A stretch of DNA of 64,000 bases from Eutreptiella sp. 'Long Island Sound 2002' (taxonomy: Eukaryota; Euglenozoa; Euglenophyceae; Eutreptiales; Eutreptiaceae), in assembly GCA_964036045.1 (NCBI GenBank), contig OZ038378.1, positions 167,075,963 to 167,139,962 on the forward strand. Direction: 5' to 3'. The number at the start of each line of letters is the position of its first letter. The stretch's first letter is position 1. Under the pieces are notes generated by a model. That model was not told the origin of the DNA and searched no databases. It saw nothing but the letters and a program-made list of their open reading frames with translations. Shown here piece by piece: positions 10,648-22,804 of the stretch. The position numbers and the translations under genes are program-made.

Positions 10648-13600
10648 GCTGGTTGGGAGAGGGAGTTCAGGATCCCCCATCTGCCGCATGCTGTGTTCAA
10701 TGCACATTATCTTCGTTGTGCGCTGGCTTCCCAACCTGAGGTCACCTCCGTGTGTAAGCTGGGTGGCTGAGCCCACTAGACTCATCATGCACCTCTAGAA
10801 GCAAACAGTGGGTAAGGATTCCGACATGTATGACATATCCCCCCCCCCCCAAAACTCTCCACACAGTACAGGGTGTTTTACAAGTTTTCGGTTCCAACAG
10901 ATGGGAAACATTTCAAACGACCTTTTAAGTGCGCCTCCTTGTGGACGGATGTCACGGGACACTGTCAGGAAGCGTTGCTGAGTCAGGCTGCTGTGAAGCT
11001 TTCCCCTCGCCCCCCCCCCCCCCCCTCCCCCCGGCCCGACAGTGGTACACATCTGAGAGACAATGTGTGAAGAACACTCCTTCTGGCGCCCTGTGGCTTA
11101 CCAACAAAGCAAAAGAACAAAAAGGCAGGACTCAGTCCGCAAAACCGTGACAGAACAATGACGGTCACCACCAGGTCAAACCCTTGCCCCTTTTAACGCG
11201 TTCCACCAGGGCCCCAAGCTCAGTCAATTTCTTGGTGCCTCTAACAAGCACGTTGACATGCAATCATGACCTTTTCACCTTTAAACTGCCTACACCTCTA
11301 CCCCGTGTGCCTGTTGGGCCTCAATCTCTTTGGGGCACATTCCATTGTAGATTGACTAACAAAGAGGAAGGAGTTCACCTTAAAACAACATTGAGCGAAA
11401 TGTATCAGAATGTACATGAGCAGGCCAACAACCGAATCTGGGGGAAAGCATATCCACTTCGTCGTGATTTCAATTGCACCTTCAACCACAAGCCTTGTAT
11501 TTCCAACGCACACGCACCTGTTGGGCTTCGTTTTGGCCACCCTGGCTGAAGAGCACAGAAGGACAAGTTCCAGGGGTGTCTCATGCATGGCATTGTGCTT
11601 ACATTTACCCATCGCATACCCCCCCCGTGAGCTGATATGCATGCATGTCAAAGGGCCTACAACCCAGGGCATACCTCTGTTGAGCTGATATGCCCTCGCA
11701 GACCAGAAGACATGTTGGCCAGACACGATGGGAATGTTGCTGCATATCAGCCCAGAAAGGGTATGCCCAAGGTATGTGCAGGCACTAGGACGTGCATTTG
11801 TACTCGCCTTGTGGTGCGTAGACAGCATGGTTTTCCACTCCGCCAAGGGTTAGAAAGGCCCTTGCGGACCTTAAAACCATGTTGTCCAGACGCTTCAGGA
11901 GCATGCTGCTGCATGTGAGTACTGATGCATGTCATGGTTCCTACACATACCCAGGGCATACCCCCCCCTGATATGCACCAACATCCCCCTGGAGCGTCTG
12001 GACAGCATTGCTTCCAGGTCCGCCAGGGCGCTAGCAGATTTGCCGGGGCTACGTGCATTTTCAGCAAATCTTGCGAGAGACAAAATCGAAGAGCGCGAAA
12101 TTCCGCAGCCGATGGTCAAAAGTGCCGCGCGTTTGGGGGCCCCTAAACCGAGTTACGGCCATTTTAGTCAACCGGCCGGCCACGGCCGGGGGAAGTTTTC
12201 AAGCCGAAAAACACCCAAAATGGGGGATATTCCCATCTACCTTCTCTCCATTGTGCATGGGCACACTTTGTCATGTGATGGATTTGATTACGGGCTGTCA
12301 GGTATAAACGCAGCTGCAAGACATGGAAAAGCAGATCGTAGCTAAAGCAGCTGCCTTTGCAGGCAGTTGCTCCCTGCAAAAAAGGAAACCCAGTGCATCA
12401 TGGGCACCTCCAAGGAGCACAGCGCTGCTGCATCCTCCTTCGGGATGTATTCCGGCTTGTACGGCTGTTCGGGTGCCTGAAAGATCAGCAGTCATTCCTG
12501 CACAAGTAAGGGGCTGGTTGGGGAGAGAAGCAGATCATAGCTAAAGCAGCAGCCACAACGTGCCGTTGCACCCCACAAAAGGCATGACACAACAATGAAA
12601 CACTGTGCAACACCCGGAGGTTGGCAAGTGTAAGGAACACAGCACTTCTGCATTCTCAGTCAAAATGCGCCCCGGCTTGTGCTGCTTATCGGGTTCCTGC
12701 AAGATAATCCGTCAGATACCTGTGGCCATTCAGATCTTTCTTCGGACTGTTGGGACCATTAGTCAGTTAGTGACCAGGCAATGCGTAACATGTGGTGATC
12801 CTTGCTGCTCATAACTGGCTGCTAAAGCCTTGTCACCAGCAGCAGCATTGTCTGGTTCCTCGTTATTGTGCTTGTCATCGTCTTCTTCAGCTTCCTCTTC
12901 ATATCAAATTGCTTCGTCCTCATTGCTTGAAGGGACAGGGGGTGACATGGTCTGGGGATGTGCCGGGTGTGGGGGGAAGGGGGCATACCTCATCCTTTTG
13001 CGGTCGCCCACCTTCCAGTTCGGATGCACTTTGTTCAGGGGCAGGGGCCTGGAATAGGGTGCGCAATTTTGGCAACAACTAAACCAGCCAAATTCAGCAG
13101 AAATCGGACATGTTGCGAGATAACATTGCTTACTTGTGACTCATTTACCTTCTTTCTAGCTTCTGGATCTTGACTGCATTCCTACACAGGGACGGGGAGT
13201 TGCAATGGCAGGCTTCGAAATCGCTGATGCAAGTTCTGTTCACATGCTGCAGACATGTTTTGCTACCGCCATGGCAAAGATCAACAGCCCCTCTCTGGTG
13301 CATACCATGGGAGGTTTTTTGGCCCATCCTGGGGGGTTTTTTGGTACGCACCACAGCCCCCCTCTGCTTCATCTTATCATTTTGTTGCTGGATCATCAGA
13401 ATCTGCTGGTCAGGGGTCATATTACCATAATACCCCCATCCCCCCAAGATAGAGGGTTGTAGTAGTCAGACCTAATGGTTTAGTAGAAAAGTCCAAAAGT
13501 GGTGAAAAGGCATTAGCACGTGTCAAACTGTTTCAGAACCAATTATTATCATCAAAGGGCATCAGAATACATTTTTCAAACTGCCTGTGCCGGATTATGC

Positions 13601-13780
13601 GAACGGAAAGGGTAGACACTCATCAAGTCAACAACATAGCACCAAATGCGGATGGGTAGCTCCGATGCAAACCCGAAAGGCATTCGGCAATCACAAAGGT
13701 GCACAGAAAGATGTGGTCATGGAAAGACAAAACCTGCAAATCCGAAGAGAAATTTGGCGCTCTTGGACATGAACACATAG
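10648..13780. other. Gene-free spacer rich in small inverted repeats
   Basis: Apart from the repeat cluster at 11600-12040 I see no supported gene. C runs occur at about 10841-10850 and 11007-11030. Confidence 0.4.
11600..12040. repeat. Cluster of inverted repeats
   Basis: A hairpin sits at 11821-11887: arms of about 29 bases (GACAGCATGGTTTT...CCAAGGG and its near reverse complement) surround a 9-base loop. Related sequence recurs at about 11994-12030 (CTGGACAGCATTGCTTCCAG). Blocks with GCATACCCCCCCC next to CTGATATGC occur near 11617 and 11956, and similar words occur inverted at 11740-11770. The pattern suggests one or more foldback elements. Confidence 0.45.
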
Positions 13781-16700
13781 TTGACGATATTTAATTTTTT
13801 ATGAAGCACAGGCATCGTTGTTGTATTGCGCTTTTGCTGGTGTTAATATGCATGCTGATTGAAAAGATTTGAATGCCACTTCCGTGGGTCTAGGGAATAT
13901 CCATTGTGTTGTAATGTTGGCCCATTTTGGGACATGGAAACCATACGGCTCTTGTTGGAATTTCAAAATGTCAACTTTTTTGGAACATTGAAAGTTGGAC
14001 ATCCATCTTTTGGATTTTCCATGCTTTGTGCCTCGATGTCGCTGATTCTCCATGCGTTTTTACAATTATGCAATACTTTGTTTTGGTTTGATAAGTTATG
14101 TCCATCATGTCATCTTACCCATCGGGAAAAAAAGATGAAGAATTGCATTCACCTACTCTCCAAGTTTCTTTATTGTGGTTGCCATTTCTACATTCAGCCT
14201 ATTGATTTAGGTGCTATGAAATCAACCCACAATTATGTCATTACCTTTTCGGCACTTTTGATTTGCTTTTGGTGCTTGATTTGCTTTGGTGGACTTGGCG
14301 GACAACTGTTCAGATCATTGAGCACACATTGTCATTTTGCTCATTGACTTCTCTTGCAACCCTGCGATCCAATATTCAGAGATAGAACAGACTTTGTGAC
14401 GTGTGATCAAGTTTCTTTGGAGTTTAGATCTTGGAATTCTGATCGCAGTATTCGATGAAACAAACTGGATATCGTTTGAACGTTTTGGTATTGGTCAAAA
14501 TACTTGTGTGGTTATATTCTTGAATAATGCATATGTGGCAAAGTACAAGGCCTGTGGTGCTTCAACAGTTCATAGGAAGTATTTAACATGGTTGCGGTGC
14601 TTCAAATTTCGCATTATGTCGTATGCATACATCTTTCTCGTGGTGTGTCCTAACTGTATCCTTGTGGTACAACTAAACGTTGACATTTTAGAGCTGCCAA
14701 ACGCGCCAAAAAATTATGTCAAAATGATGTAATGCATCCAAGTTGAAGCATGAACAAAAAAAATAACAATGAAGGAGCTTAGAAAGCAAAGTAAACTTGC
14801 TATTTGAGAGGACACCAACAATGGACCTGGCTAGCAGAATACCTGAGCCGGTGTGGCAAAACACCAATTTGTAATCGGCAACCCCAAGAGACACATCCAA
14901 AAAGTAGCTTTTGGTGGGAGATGCGGTTGATAAAGGATAGCATTCTCTCCAAAAATGATGAATTTCCAAAGTCTTAGAGTACACCAATTTTCTTCACAAA
15001 TGGATTTCGCTACGGTTGATAAAAAAAAACCCTCTTTGCAGTGATTCTAACTTTGCCAAATTTTGAGCCTATAGCATGTGTTGGCCGTTTGTTCCTTGTT
15101 GAACTTAATTGTAGTCTTTTCGTGCACCATCATCCTGGTTGTGGTCATAACCTGCGTCTTTGCTTTCGGTCATTTTGAATTGCAGTGAGGCTTTCGACAT
15201 GGCCCCACAGTACGTATGTGCAGTTGGGTTTGTCAACTAAATGTTATCTGTAGCTCCATTTGAACTGTCTGAGTGTGTTTGGGCCCATACTAGGTGGGTG
15301 GGGGGTATTTTTTCGATTGAGAGATTTTTTCATCTGATGCTGATCTTTGGTGTGTTTTCAACACACTGTACTTTAGGCCCATGCTTATGTTTGTTGCATC
15401 GAAGCATATGTGACGGGCAGTCATGACGCGTGCACAATGCACCGCGCAATAGTTCTAAGCGAAAGGCTGGTGCTTGTGATTATTGTGTATGCAATTTTAT
15501 GTTTGATGTCTGAAGTGAAATGCGGACTCTTTTTTTTCTTTTTTGACACACATTGACAGATTTTGTTCTATTCAATAAAGAAATTACAAAATTTTTGTCT
15601 TCTGTGTTTTTCCAAACTTTGCGCATCGACTCTACAAGGGCCGCTTGTTGTCCGTAAAGTGTCACAAAATGTGCAACATAAAAATTGCATAAATTTTCAT
15701 GCCATCTTTGCAATTATGTAAAACTTTAGGATGATTTTAGAACAATGACCTCCCTGAGCTCAATGCGCGTATAACTTAAGCCCTTTTGGAACAATCCTTG
15801 ATCATGTTAATGCCTACGACCACTGTTGAACCCAACCATAGCCTTGTCCTCACACATCTTCACTAAGCGTCATAACGCAATCCTAGATCCCACATCATAC
15901 ATCAATGTTCCCCGTGATTGTGCTTCAAGCAACATTCAATGTGTTTTTCATCAATCTCGGAACCACAAACTTTGCCATTTCATTTTTCTCAATACAATTG
16001 CGTCAAGCAAATTTCAATGCTTCTTGTGCTACATTCACGAGCCATGTTCGTCTACCGCCATAAAAAGCAATATCTGCGCAAATTGCTTTTAACCCTTCAT
16101 TTGGCATGCATGGCAAGACATTCCACTCATGGAGAATATCTTTGCGCATTAATATTCATCATGAAAAATATTGGGTCCGAATAGTCAATCGCTGGGTCCC
16201 AATGTGCTCATAGAGCACCCTATGCTGCAACTGATAATATTGTTGGGAAAGAACATCGGCAAGACAAGTCTTGTACAATATCCAAAGCACCCTAGTCCTT
16301 CTTTCGTTCTCATACACACAATTTTGCACAAAGAAATTGAAGTATGGCACATTTTGCGCATGTGGTGATCACAACCAATTGTGTCCAATCGGTTCTGGAT
16401 AGAAACTATTGCCGCTTTGTGACACATAGGAGACCTCTTTTTCAAAACCACAATATTTCTCAACCAAACCCTTTTGGTTTGGACATCCTTCTTGATCAAC
16501 AGCTACATTGTTGTTGTCATGTTGTACTAGAAAGAATATTTGCACAACAATATTCCAAATCGGGGTTTTGGACCATTGTTTCATCCATTGGTTGGTGCGC
16601 AATGCCTGCTGCCATCATAATTTACCCCCCCCTCCCTTTGTATAAGCTACAGTCCCTAACCCTACTTTAGCTTGGTCAAGGGCATAGCTTGTGTGCAACA

Positions 16701-17700
16701 CATACAACTGCCGACACACACGTATGCGCGCGCATGGTATGAGTGCACCTTGACCTCTGCCCACATGCCCAAGTGTCTGCAAACGCAAAACCGCCTTGGG
16801 AACATGAAATTTTTAGGTTCACGCCCATGTTGGCGCAAGCAAAGAAGAATGCGAAGCCTACAAATGTTCGGCTTGGAAACCCTTCTTGCGATCATACAGC
16901 ATGCGGAACAATTGCACATGCTTACCACTTGAAGATGCCTTTGGCGGAGGCTTAGGGGCTGGTTTGCGCTCGGGCAACTTCAAATTCTTGGAAATCAAAT
17001 TGCCTTGCATGTGGCATGTTGCATGTGTTCATGGCTCCATGTAATTCGCAAATGTGATGACAAAACCATGTCTCATGTGACCACGCTACATTTCATACGC
17101 TATTAAAATTACGTACACAATTATTACGGTCCCTACGCCTACTGTCCCTTGGACAAGGGTGTAGCTTATACAAAAGGGGGGGTTAATATTAAGAATTTGT
17201 CGTAAAAACATATTTTAGCCTTGTTTTTTGGACTATGGCCTCTATGCCTGATTGTAAAATTTAGAACAGTTGCTGCCCGAATTTCTAGAGACCGGCGTTC
17301 TTAGAAATGAGATGGAACTATGGCGAAATAACAGCATTCATGTGTAGTGTTCTGTACAACCCTAAACACAGCACTCCTTAATGCGTACTAGCAACCATCA
17401 AACACTTTGGAATTGACGCAATCATCCAAGCAACACGAACTATTGTTTCTCCAATCTTGGTTGTTATATTTGTTCCCATTTCGACGAACAATGGGAACTT
17501 AGCAATCTTACAGTTGCACCCTCTATATGCATTTCTTCTCGTCTGTGTGTGTACTAGTGGGCAAATATACAGAGCATGTTGTGGTTCATGATGTCAGTGA
17601 TTCCGGAAGTGTCTAGATTGCTTGACAATTAAACCCAGAACCTCATAAACCGGGTCATCAATTTCATTCTGGTTTGGCTCATTATTCGCCCATGGGGTAG
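13781..17700. other. AT-rich gene-free compartment
   Basis: The base composition shifts to visibly AT-rich, in contrast to the GC-rich sequence further right. Open frames of up to 162 codons (for example 13859-14347, from a TTG) show no family resemblance and look like chance. I see no transposon domains. It may be an old, unconserved intergenic block. Confidence 0.45.
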
Positions 17701-19888
17701 GGGCAGAGGTTGGTGACTTGTTCACACACCTGGAGGGGGGGGAGTTAGCATGTGCCTAGAGCAAAGGGGGCTGTGAAGTTGGTGAATTGCTGCCCAACAC
17801 GGGGGGTATCACCCCCGTGTGTGGTGTGCGCACACATGCATGAGTGCGTGCATGTTACCACAATTAGCAAGGGTGGTGTGGTTGGCTTTCTCAGCTCAAT
17901 GACCAACAAATGCCCTGATACGGTTCACTGCCCTTCACAACCCTCCACAACTTTTCATTACCATTCATAATTTTTCACAACCCGAGCACTCTTCCATCCC
18001 TTTGCATAGTAAAGTTGGGAGGGTTCCATTTTTCGCGTTTTGCTGGGGGGGGGCCTGGGGTGAAATCTCTCACGCTCGGGGTGGATCCTGAGCAGTATCC
18101 AAATCTATGCAATTGCAGTGTTTTACTGTCATTTTGTCATCCCCTCGGAGGGAAAAACAGAAAGCATGCCTTCAAGAAAAATGCCCCTGGGACGAGGTTA
18201 GGGTTAGGTAATTGCAATATCATGATGACACAACACAAGTAGCTGTTGCTGGTGTACCAGGTTTTCCAGCACCAAAATGCAATGTGGGGTTTCAATGCCA
18301 ATGTCATGCATCCGGGTTGGCTCATACAGGGTGAAGCAGCCGCTGTGAACAAGTTGCCAAATTATCATTCACCATTTACCGCAACTCATGCCAGAAACTG
18401 CTCACTTGGGCTCTTGATGGGCACTCCTGAACAAAAGAAAAGAAACCTGCATGATTAGGGAGCACATACTTCAGCCTTGCATTGCGCCCGTGTGCGTCCG
18501 GAAATGGATGGAAATCGCTGCATGCATTACAATATACAACAATAAATAACAATATTTGCAGCCATGTTTGAAGATCCCAATTACTTCCAAAGGCCCGGGC
18601 AACCATGGGGCATGGGCATGGCCAGAGGCACACACATATCCAATAGCATTGCAAGATCAGGCAACTCATGACAGGCACCAGAAGACGCAAACGAATGTTG
18701 TGAATGTTGGGCATGTAGTGTGCAAAAGCATAGCAAGAACAAGCTCGGTGACATACTGTGGATCCAACCTTTCCGTTTGTTTGTGTCTGTCAAATAAGTC
18801 AGTCCAAAATGGAATCCAAAATGGGCTATGGCCCTCATGGGACATATGGTCACAAGAAAAACATCTGCCCTTCCCAATCTCAATTGCCTTGCAAGAAGAG
18901 AAATGTACCATACAAAAATTCACCCTGGGCAGTACGTATCACAGCCAGAAACCAAGTGCAGAAAATGTTTTTGCATCTCCTGAGCCTGCGGGTGCAACTG
19001 CTGGCAGGTTCAAGTTAGGAGGCAGATGTTGAAAAACACGTGCCTTCCCAGCATGATAGCCGATACATCATACTTCTCAATGGCCCTCTGAATGCCCACC
19101 ACTTCATAACCAGCATGAGCGCTGCCACTGATGTCTGCAACAAGCCTGCCAACACATTTCCATACTTTTTGGATAGCAAAACAGTGAAACAAAGGTCCAG
19201 GAGAGGTTAGCTGTCGGAGAAAAGAGCTAGGGGGGGGGCGATCAGGTGCAGCCTGAGTGCTCAATTGTACCGGTTCTCGCATTCTCAGGAGTGTTTGAAG
19301 TGTAAAAACGAACGAACGAATTCCTGCTCGGGTACGTTCAGGGTGGTGTGGTGTGCAACGCTTGGGATGAACATGCTGCAGCGCCGAAGAAGGAGCATGA
19401 TTCCTGTCCACTGCCGATGGTCCCACCTGTGCCATATGGGAACACAAGCCCAGAACACAGAAGGAACGAACGAATGAACGAAGAAGCACGGGATGGAGAG
19501 ACAGTGTGATGGTGCCTTGGCCAGATTTAGACACTCATGGTGCATACTTCCGTGCAGCATGTGCCGGGTGATGGGAATGAAACCGATGTTGGCAAGTCCT
19601 TTGCTTAACGGCCCCGAGCCTGTCCCCTATAATGTTAATTCATCTGCTGGTAGTACTTTTGGCTGGATGCTGTCGTGAGGAAAATGCAAAAATGACACCA
19701 ACCGATTGGAGTGCCAAGTTGCAGTTGTTTGGGCAGCGTGGGAAGTTGCACACTCAAGGGCCTGTAGAAATGTGCAGTTGTGAGGCCGCAGAGCTCTGAG
19801 ACTCGAGAGCTGTGGCCACAAGACGCTTCCACTACAACATCTGCGGTGCTCTGTGCTCGTGGGGCAAAGGGAGCGTGGGGCTCTGCAG
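17701..19888. other. Gene-free spacer downstream of Psf3
   Basis: No exon can be supported. The right end contains the 3' flank of the minus-strand Psf3 gene. A G run lies at about 18047-18054. Confidence 0.4.
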
Positions 19889-20473
19889 TCATCTCTTCGT
19901 TCCCCACCACACCGCCTTCTCTTGGGAGGTCCGGTGCAGCTGATCGAAAACATTCTGCTCCATTTCGGCGAGCTTCTCTTTCAAATGGCTGTGCTCGGCA
20001 GCACTGGACTCGGAGGTGTTCAGGATGCTGGCAAAGCGCCCGGCATACACCTCCGCAAGCAGCTCCCGGATGCTCTCTTCCCTGTCAGCACTGGTCAGGG
20101 GGGCAGTGGCTCGTCCTGCGTAATAGTAATACGGCGACTTGGCGTGCAAATTGACTTGGCTGGCCCCCGCTTTCACTTTGAGCCGGAACCCCGGAGAGAA
20201 GTGGTCCCCGACCTGCAGATGCACGTAGCGGCCCATGCGGAGGGACTTTGCGAGCCACAAGGGGATGTGGACCTCCGTACCCTTTTTGATATCGTTCCGC
20301 CGCTCCTTCGCCACTTCCTCCTCCTCCATTAGTTCGTATTGGTCGTCATCTTCCGCTTGGTCCTTCTTCAGGAACCCCAGCTCGAAGACGTCTGCCCGAA
20401 AGCTGACAGCGATCGGCTCGTCTTCGCTCAGGATTTGGTTCACATCGAAGTAATCCCCCATCGTGGCCGTCAT
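19889..20473 (-). CDS. PSF3: GINS complex subunit Psf3
   Basis: This encodes a subunit of the four-protein GINS complex, which joins Cdc45 and Mcm2-7 to form the replicative helicase. From the ATG at 20473 the protein has 194 residues, close to the usual 190-220 for Psf3. It opens MTATMGDYFDVNQILSEDEP, matching the conserved YFDIDDIL-type start of the B domain, followed by FRADVFELGFL. The A-domain helices include HIPLWLAKSLRMGRYVHL and the segment SQVNLHAKSPYYYYAG that is characteristic of Psf3. The middle linker is acidic (EDDDQYELMEEEE). A second in-frame ATG at 20461 has an equally good context and would give 190 residues; the open frame also runs upstream of 20473, but that part has no Psf3 similarity. 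The gene is intronless. It stands 615 bases from the start of a possible divergent gene, so the two may share a promoter region. Confidence 0.88.
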   Translation of the reverse strand: MTATMGDYFDVNQILSEDEPIAVSFRADVFELGFLKKDQAEDDDQYELMEEEEVAKERRNDIKKGTEVHIPLWLAKSLRMGRYVHLQVGDHFSPGFRLKVKAGASQVNLHAKSPYYYYAGRATAPLTSADREESIRELLAEVYAGRFASILNTSESSAAEHSHLKEKLAEMEQNVFDQLHRTSQEKAVWWGTKR

Positions 20474-21088
20474 CGTAAAAATAGACCCTGAGAAAGTGTT
20501 GGCCTTGGCATACGCACGGGCAACGGGCACGAATATTGGCATCGCTGAGGCCGTCAGCGATGGCATTGGTCTCCATAGTGTTGTTGCATGCGCCACCATA
20601 CAAGGAGGCCCATATGCATGCGCGCATACATGCTCCAGTCATGTACGTGTATACTGTACACAATATTCACCACTGTACTCTTTAAATAGCCCAAAGGATA
20701 CTCAGCTCAGTACATCTGCTGTTGACATTGCCTGCGGATAAAATTCTCCACTGAACACCCACCACCGTAAACTTCGCTTTCTGTAGTGCGACCGCGAAGT
20801 TCCTTGGCACTCAGACGCACCGCTGGTGCGCTCTTAGAGTGGCTCTCGTTTCTGTCTTTGGCGGAGACACAAATTGTATCATTCTCACAGGATGTGGTTG
20901 TGTTCCCAGCTGACAAGCCCCATACGCCGCGAGGATTTTCTTGTCCTCCTGATTGGCGCCATCGAAAGAGGGGGGTTCCCCATGGTTTCCTAGCGCCGCA
21001 TTCCCCGATGTAACTGTTCAGTCTCGTCCCCCCCCCCCCTTTCCCCATACGCCCTGTCCCGTTTGGACTGATTGCATTTCTCAGGGGT

Positions 21089-21226
21089 ATGGGAAATCTC
21101 ACATGCACCGCGCATCACTCTTTCCGCGTTAAGACCAAAGATGGTTCAGATGGTGCCGCTTACCTCGGTCACGTGGCCGTCAATCCCGCGCGAACCCGCC
21201 CATTCAGCAACGGCGTCTGCAAGAAG
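21089..21226 (+). CDS. Possible small two-exon gene, exon 1
   Basis: The frame starts MGNLTCTAHH at an ATG and runs exactly 46 codons to AAGAAG followed by GTGAGC, a strong donor. The MGNxxC start would suit N-myristoylation and palmitoylation. It continues FRVKTKDGSDGAAYLGHVAV and ends NGVCKK. Joined in phase to 21363-21446, the predicted product is 73 residues. I do not recognise the family. It lies divergent to Psf3. Support is the start, donor, acceptor and phase agreement; a chance frame cannot be excluded. Confidence 0.4.
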
Positions 21227-21362
21227 GTGAGCCCCATGATCGTGGACCCTCATTGAGGCGCGTGGTGTCCCCCTTGAACGGGGACCGGGGTCGGCCTCCC
21301 TGTACAACAGCACCCACCTTGAGCCCCCCCTATCACTGTCTCACATCCCCTACTACACACAG

Positions 21363-21446
21363 CACCACCCCTCGCTCTCCCTGCGGGCCCAGAAGCGCCA
21401 GAAGTGGTCCGGTGGTGGGGGCGTGCAGACCCCCACCCACAATTGA
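21363..21446 (+). CDS. Possible small two-exon gene, exon 2
   Basis: The exon opens after CTACACACAG at 21362, 136 bases after the exon 1 donor, in matching phase 0. It encodes HHPSLSLRAQKRQKWSGGGG, then VQTPTHN and a TGA at 21444-21446. The basic KRQKW segment followed by a glycine run is distinctive, but I know no family for it. If exon 1 is not real this exon falls with it. Confidence 0.35.
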   Translation, partial: HHPSLSLRAQKRQKWSGGGGVQTPTHN

Positions 21447-22276
21447 CAGCCGCCGGGCAGCGGGAGCGTGACACCTTCCGGAGGCCCATTGCTCTGGTCT
21501 TGCTGGTGCGGGGGGTTGCAAACGCTAAGGACTTCTTTTCGGTGTCGGCTGAAAGATCCTTCCGTCGGTACCAGCGAAGGGCTCAGTGTCTGGACCATGG
21601 AGCCTGGAGCTGGCGCCCCTGCCGCCCATACTGCAACGTGCGGAGGGGGGGGGAGACCGAAATGACTGCAGATGAACTCCAACCAAGGGCTTTTCGTGCA
21701 CTATGATCAAGATATACACCAGTGAACCGGCGACCGAGGTCTGGCAGGTGTGTGCGGTGGTGGTGGTTTGAGGGGTGGGGTCACGTTGTGGCGATGAAAT
21801 ATGAGGAGAGTGCCCGACGAGGGCCGCGGGAATAAAAGAAATGCAGAGCAAAGCGGGAGCAATGATCTGAGTTTGATGACGATGCGGATGGACCTTGTGA
21901 CTGCAGCGCGTGGGCCATGGGACAAGGGCGGGTGTTGAAAAACACCGGGTGTCGATGGGGCCTGCGATGGTGTGCAGGGCCTGGGCGATGCAGGGCAGAC
22001 GTTCGAAGATTTGATGGGGGTTTGGCGCGGTGCGGCCATTCAGTTGGTTCAGGGCAATGACTGTCGGATGGGGTGCATGGGATTTGTGTCAGTTTGTCCC
22101 TCGGCCCAGACCAAAACAACGGACAGCAATACTAAAGTACGCACTGCGTCGGCTCGAGTCCGGGGCTGCCACAAAGTGCAGGATCCAGAGTCAGACGTTG
22201 GGGTTTAGGGTCACTGAGATCGTGTGGCCGGTCAGCGTTTATGCCCCCGTTGAGGGCTGCCATTAAGGGTCAGCAA
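21447..22276. other. Spacer between small gene and retrotransposon
   Basis: No gene can be supported. The sequence ends at the 3' terminus of the tyrosine-recombinase element. Confidence 0.4.
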
Positions 22277-22376
22277 TTGCACTGCAGCAGCCAATACCAA
22301 CAGACAGGCACGACACCACAAATGGCTGGACCTCGGAAAAACTCCCATCGGTACAAAAGTGGCGTATGAACACCCC
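22277..22376 (-). repeat. Split direct repeat B2 (element 3' terminus)
   Basis: It is identical over 100 bp to 22613-22712. On the plus strand it begins TTGCACTGCAGCAGCC and ends TATGAACACCCC. It forms the outer 3' end of the element. Confidence 0.9.
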
Positions 22377-22498
22377 ACCAGGCCTGAATGGCTCTGGCGG
22401 ATAATTATAGGCCTGAAGACCCAGGGCGACACAGCGGTCGCCCTGGCGAAACTGATGGCGTGAAAAAACAAAGGCGGAGCAAGTGGGTGGCGGCGGGC

Positions 22499-22613
22499 AA
22501 CAAAAACAACAATGGGTAGCTCAGGCTACAATGGAGAAAGGGAAAAAACCCTTCACCTGAGCGTGAAGGAACAACAGAGGTGGGCGTGCAAGCTATAATA
22601 ACCTATAAGCTGT
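22499..22613 (-). repeat. Split direct repeat A2 (internal copy)
   Basis: It is identical over 115 bp to 30937-31051. It contains two small hairpins on the plus strand (GGG-AAAAAA-CCC, and CTTCAC facing GTGAAG) that could help recombinase recognition. It abuts B1 with one shared T at 22613, as expected for a DIRS-type internal junction. The 122 bases between this repeat and B2 (22377-22498) hold no ORF. Confidence 0.9.
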
Positions 22614-22712
22614 TGCACTGCAGCAGCCAATACCAACAGACAGGCACGACACCACAAATGGCTGGACCTCGGAAAAACTCCCATCGGTACAAAAGTGGCG
22701 TATGAACACCCC
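22613..22712 (-). repeat. Split direct repeat B1 (internal copy)
   Basis: It is identical to 22277-22376. It follows ORF2 in the element sense and directly precedes A2. The B1-A2 junction is thought to serve as template for completing the termini of such elements through a circular intermediate. Confidence 0.9.
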
Positions 22713-22804
22713 CCGCACACATAAGCCAATGTTAAATAAAACTGCAACCAACCCCCAGGCACCCAGAGGTTCACAAACCCGGCCTGCCCACAGGCGCCAG
22801 GCAC

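Noticed and set aside
13859-14347. 162-codon plus-strand frame in the AT-rich region
   Set aside because: It starts from TTG, has no motif and no splice context; chance is likely.
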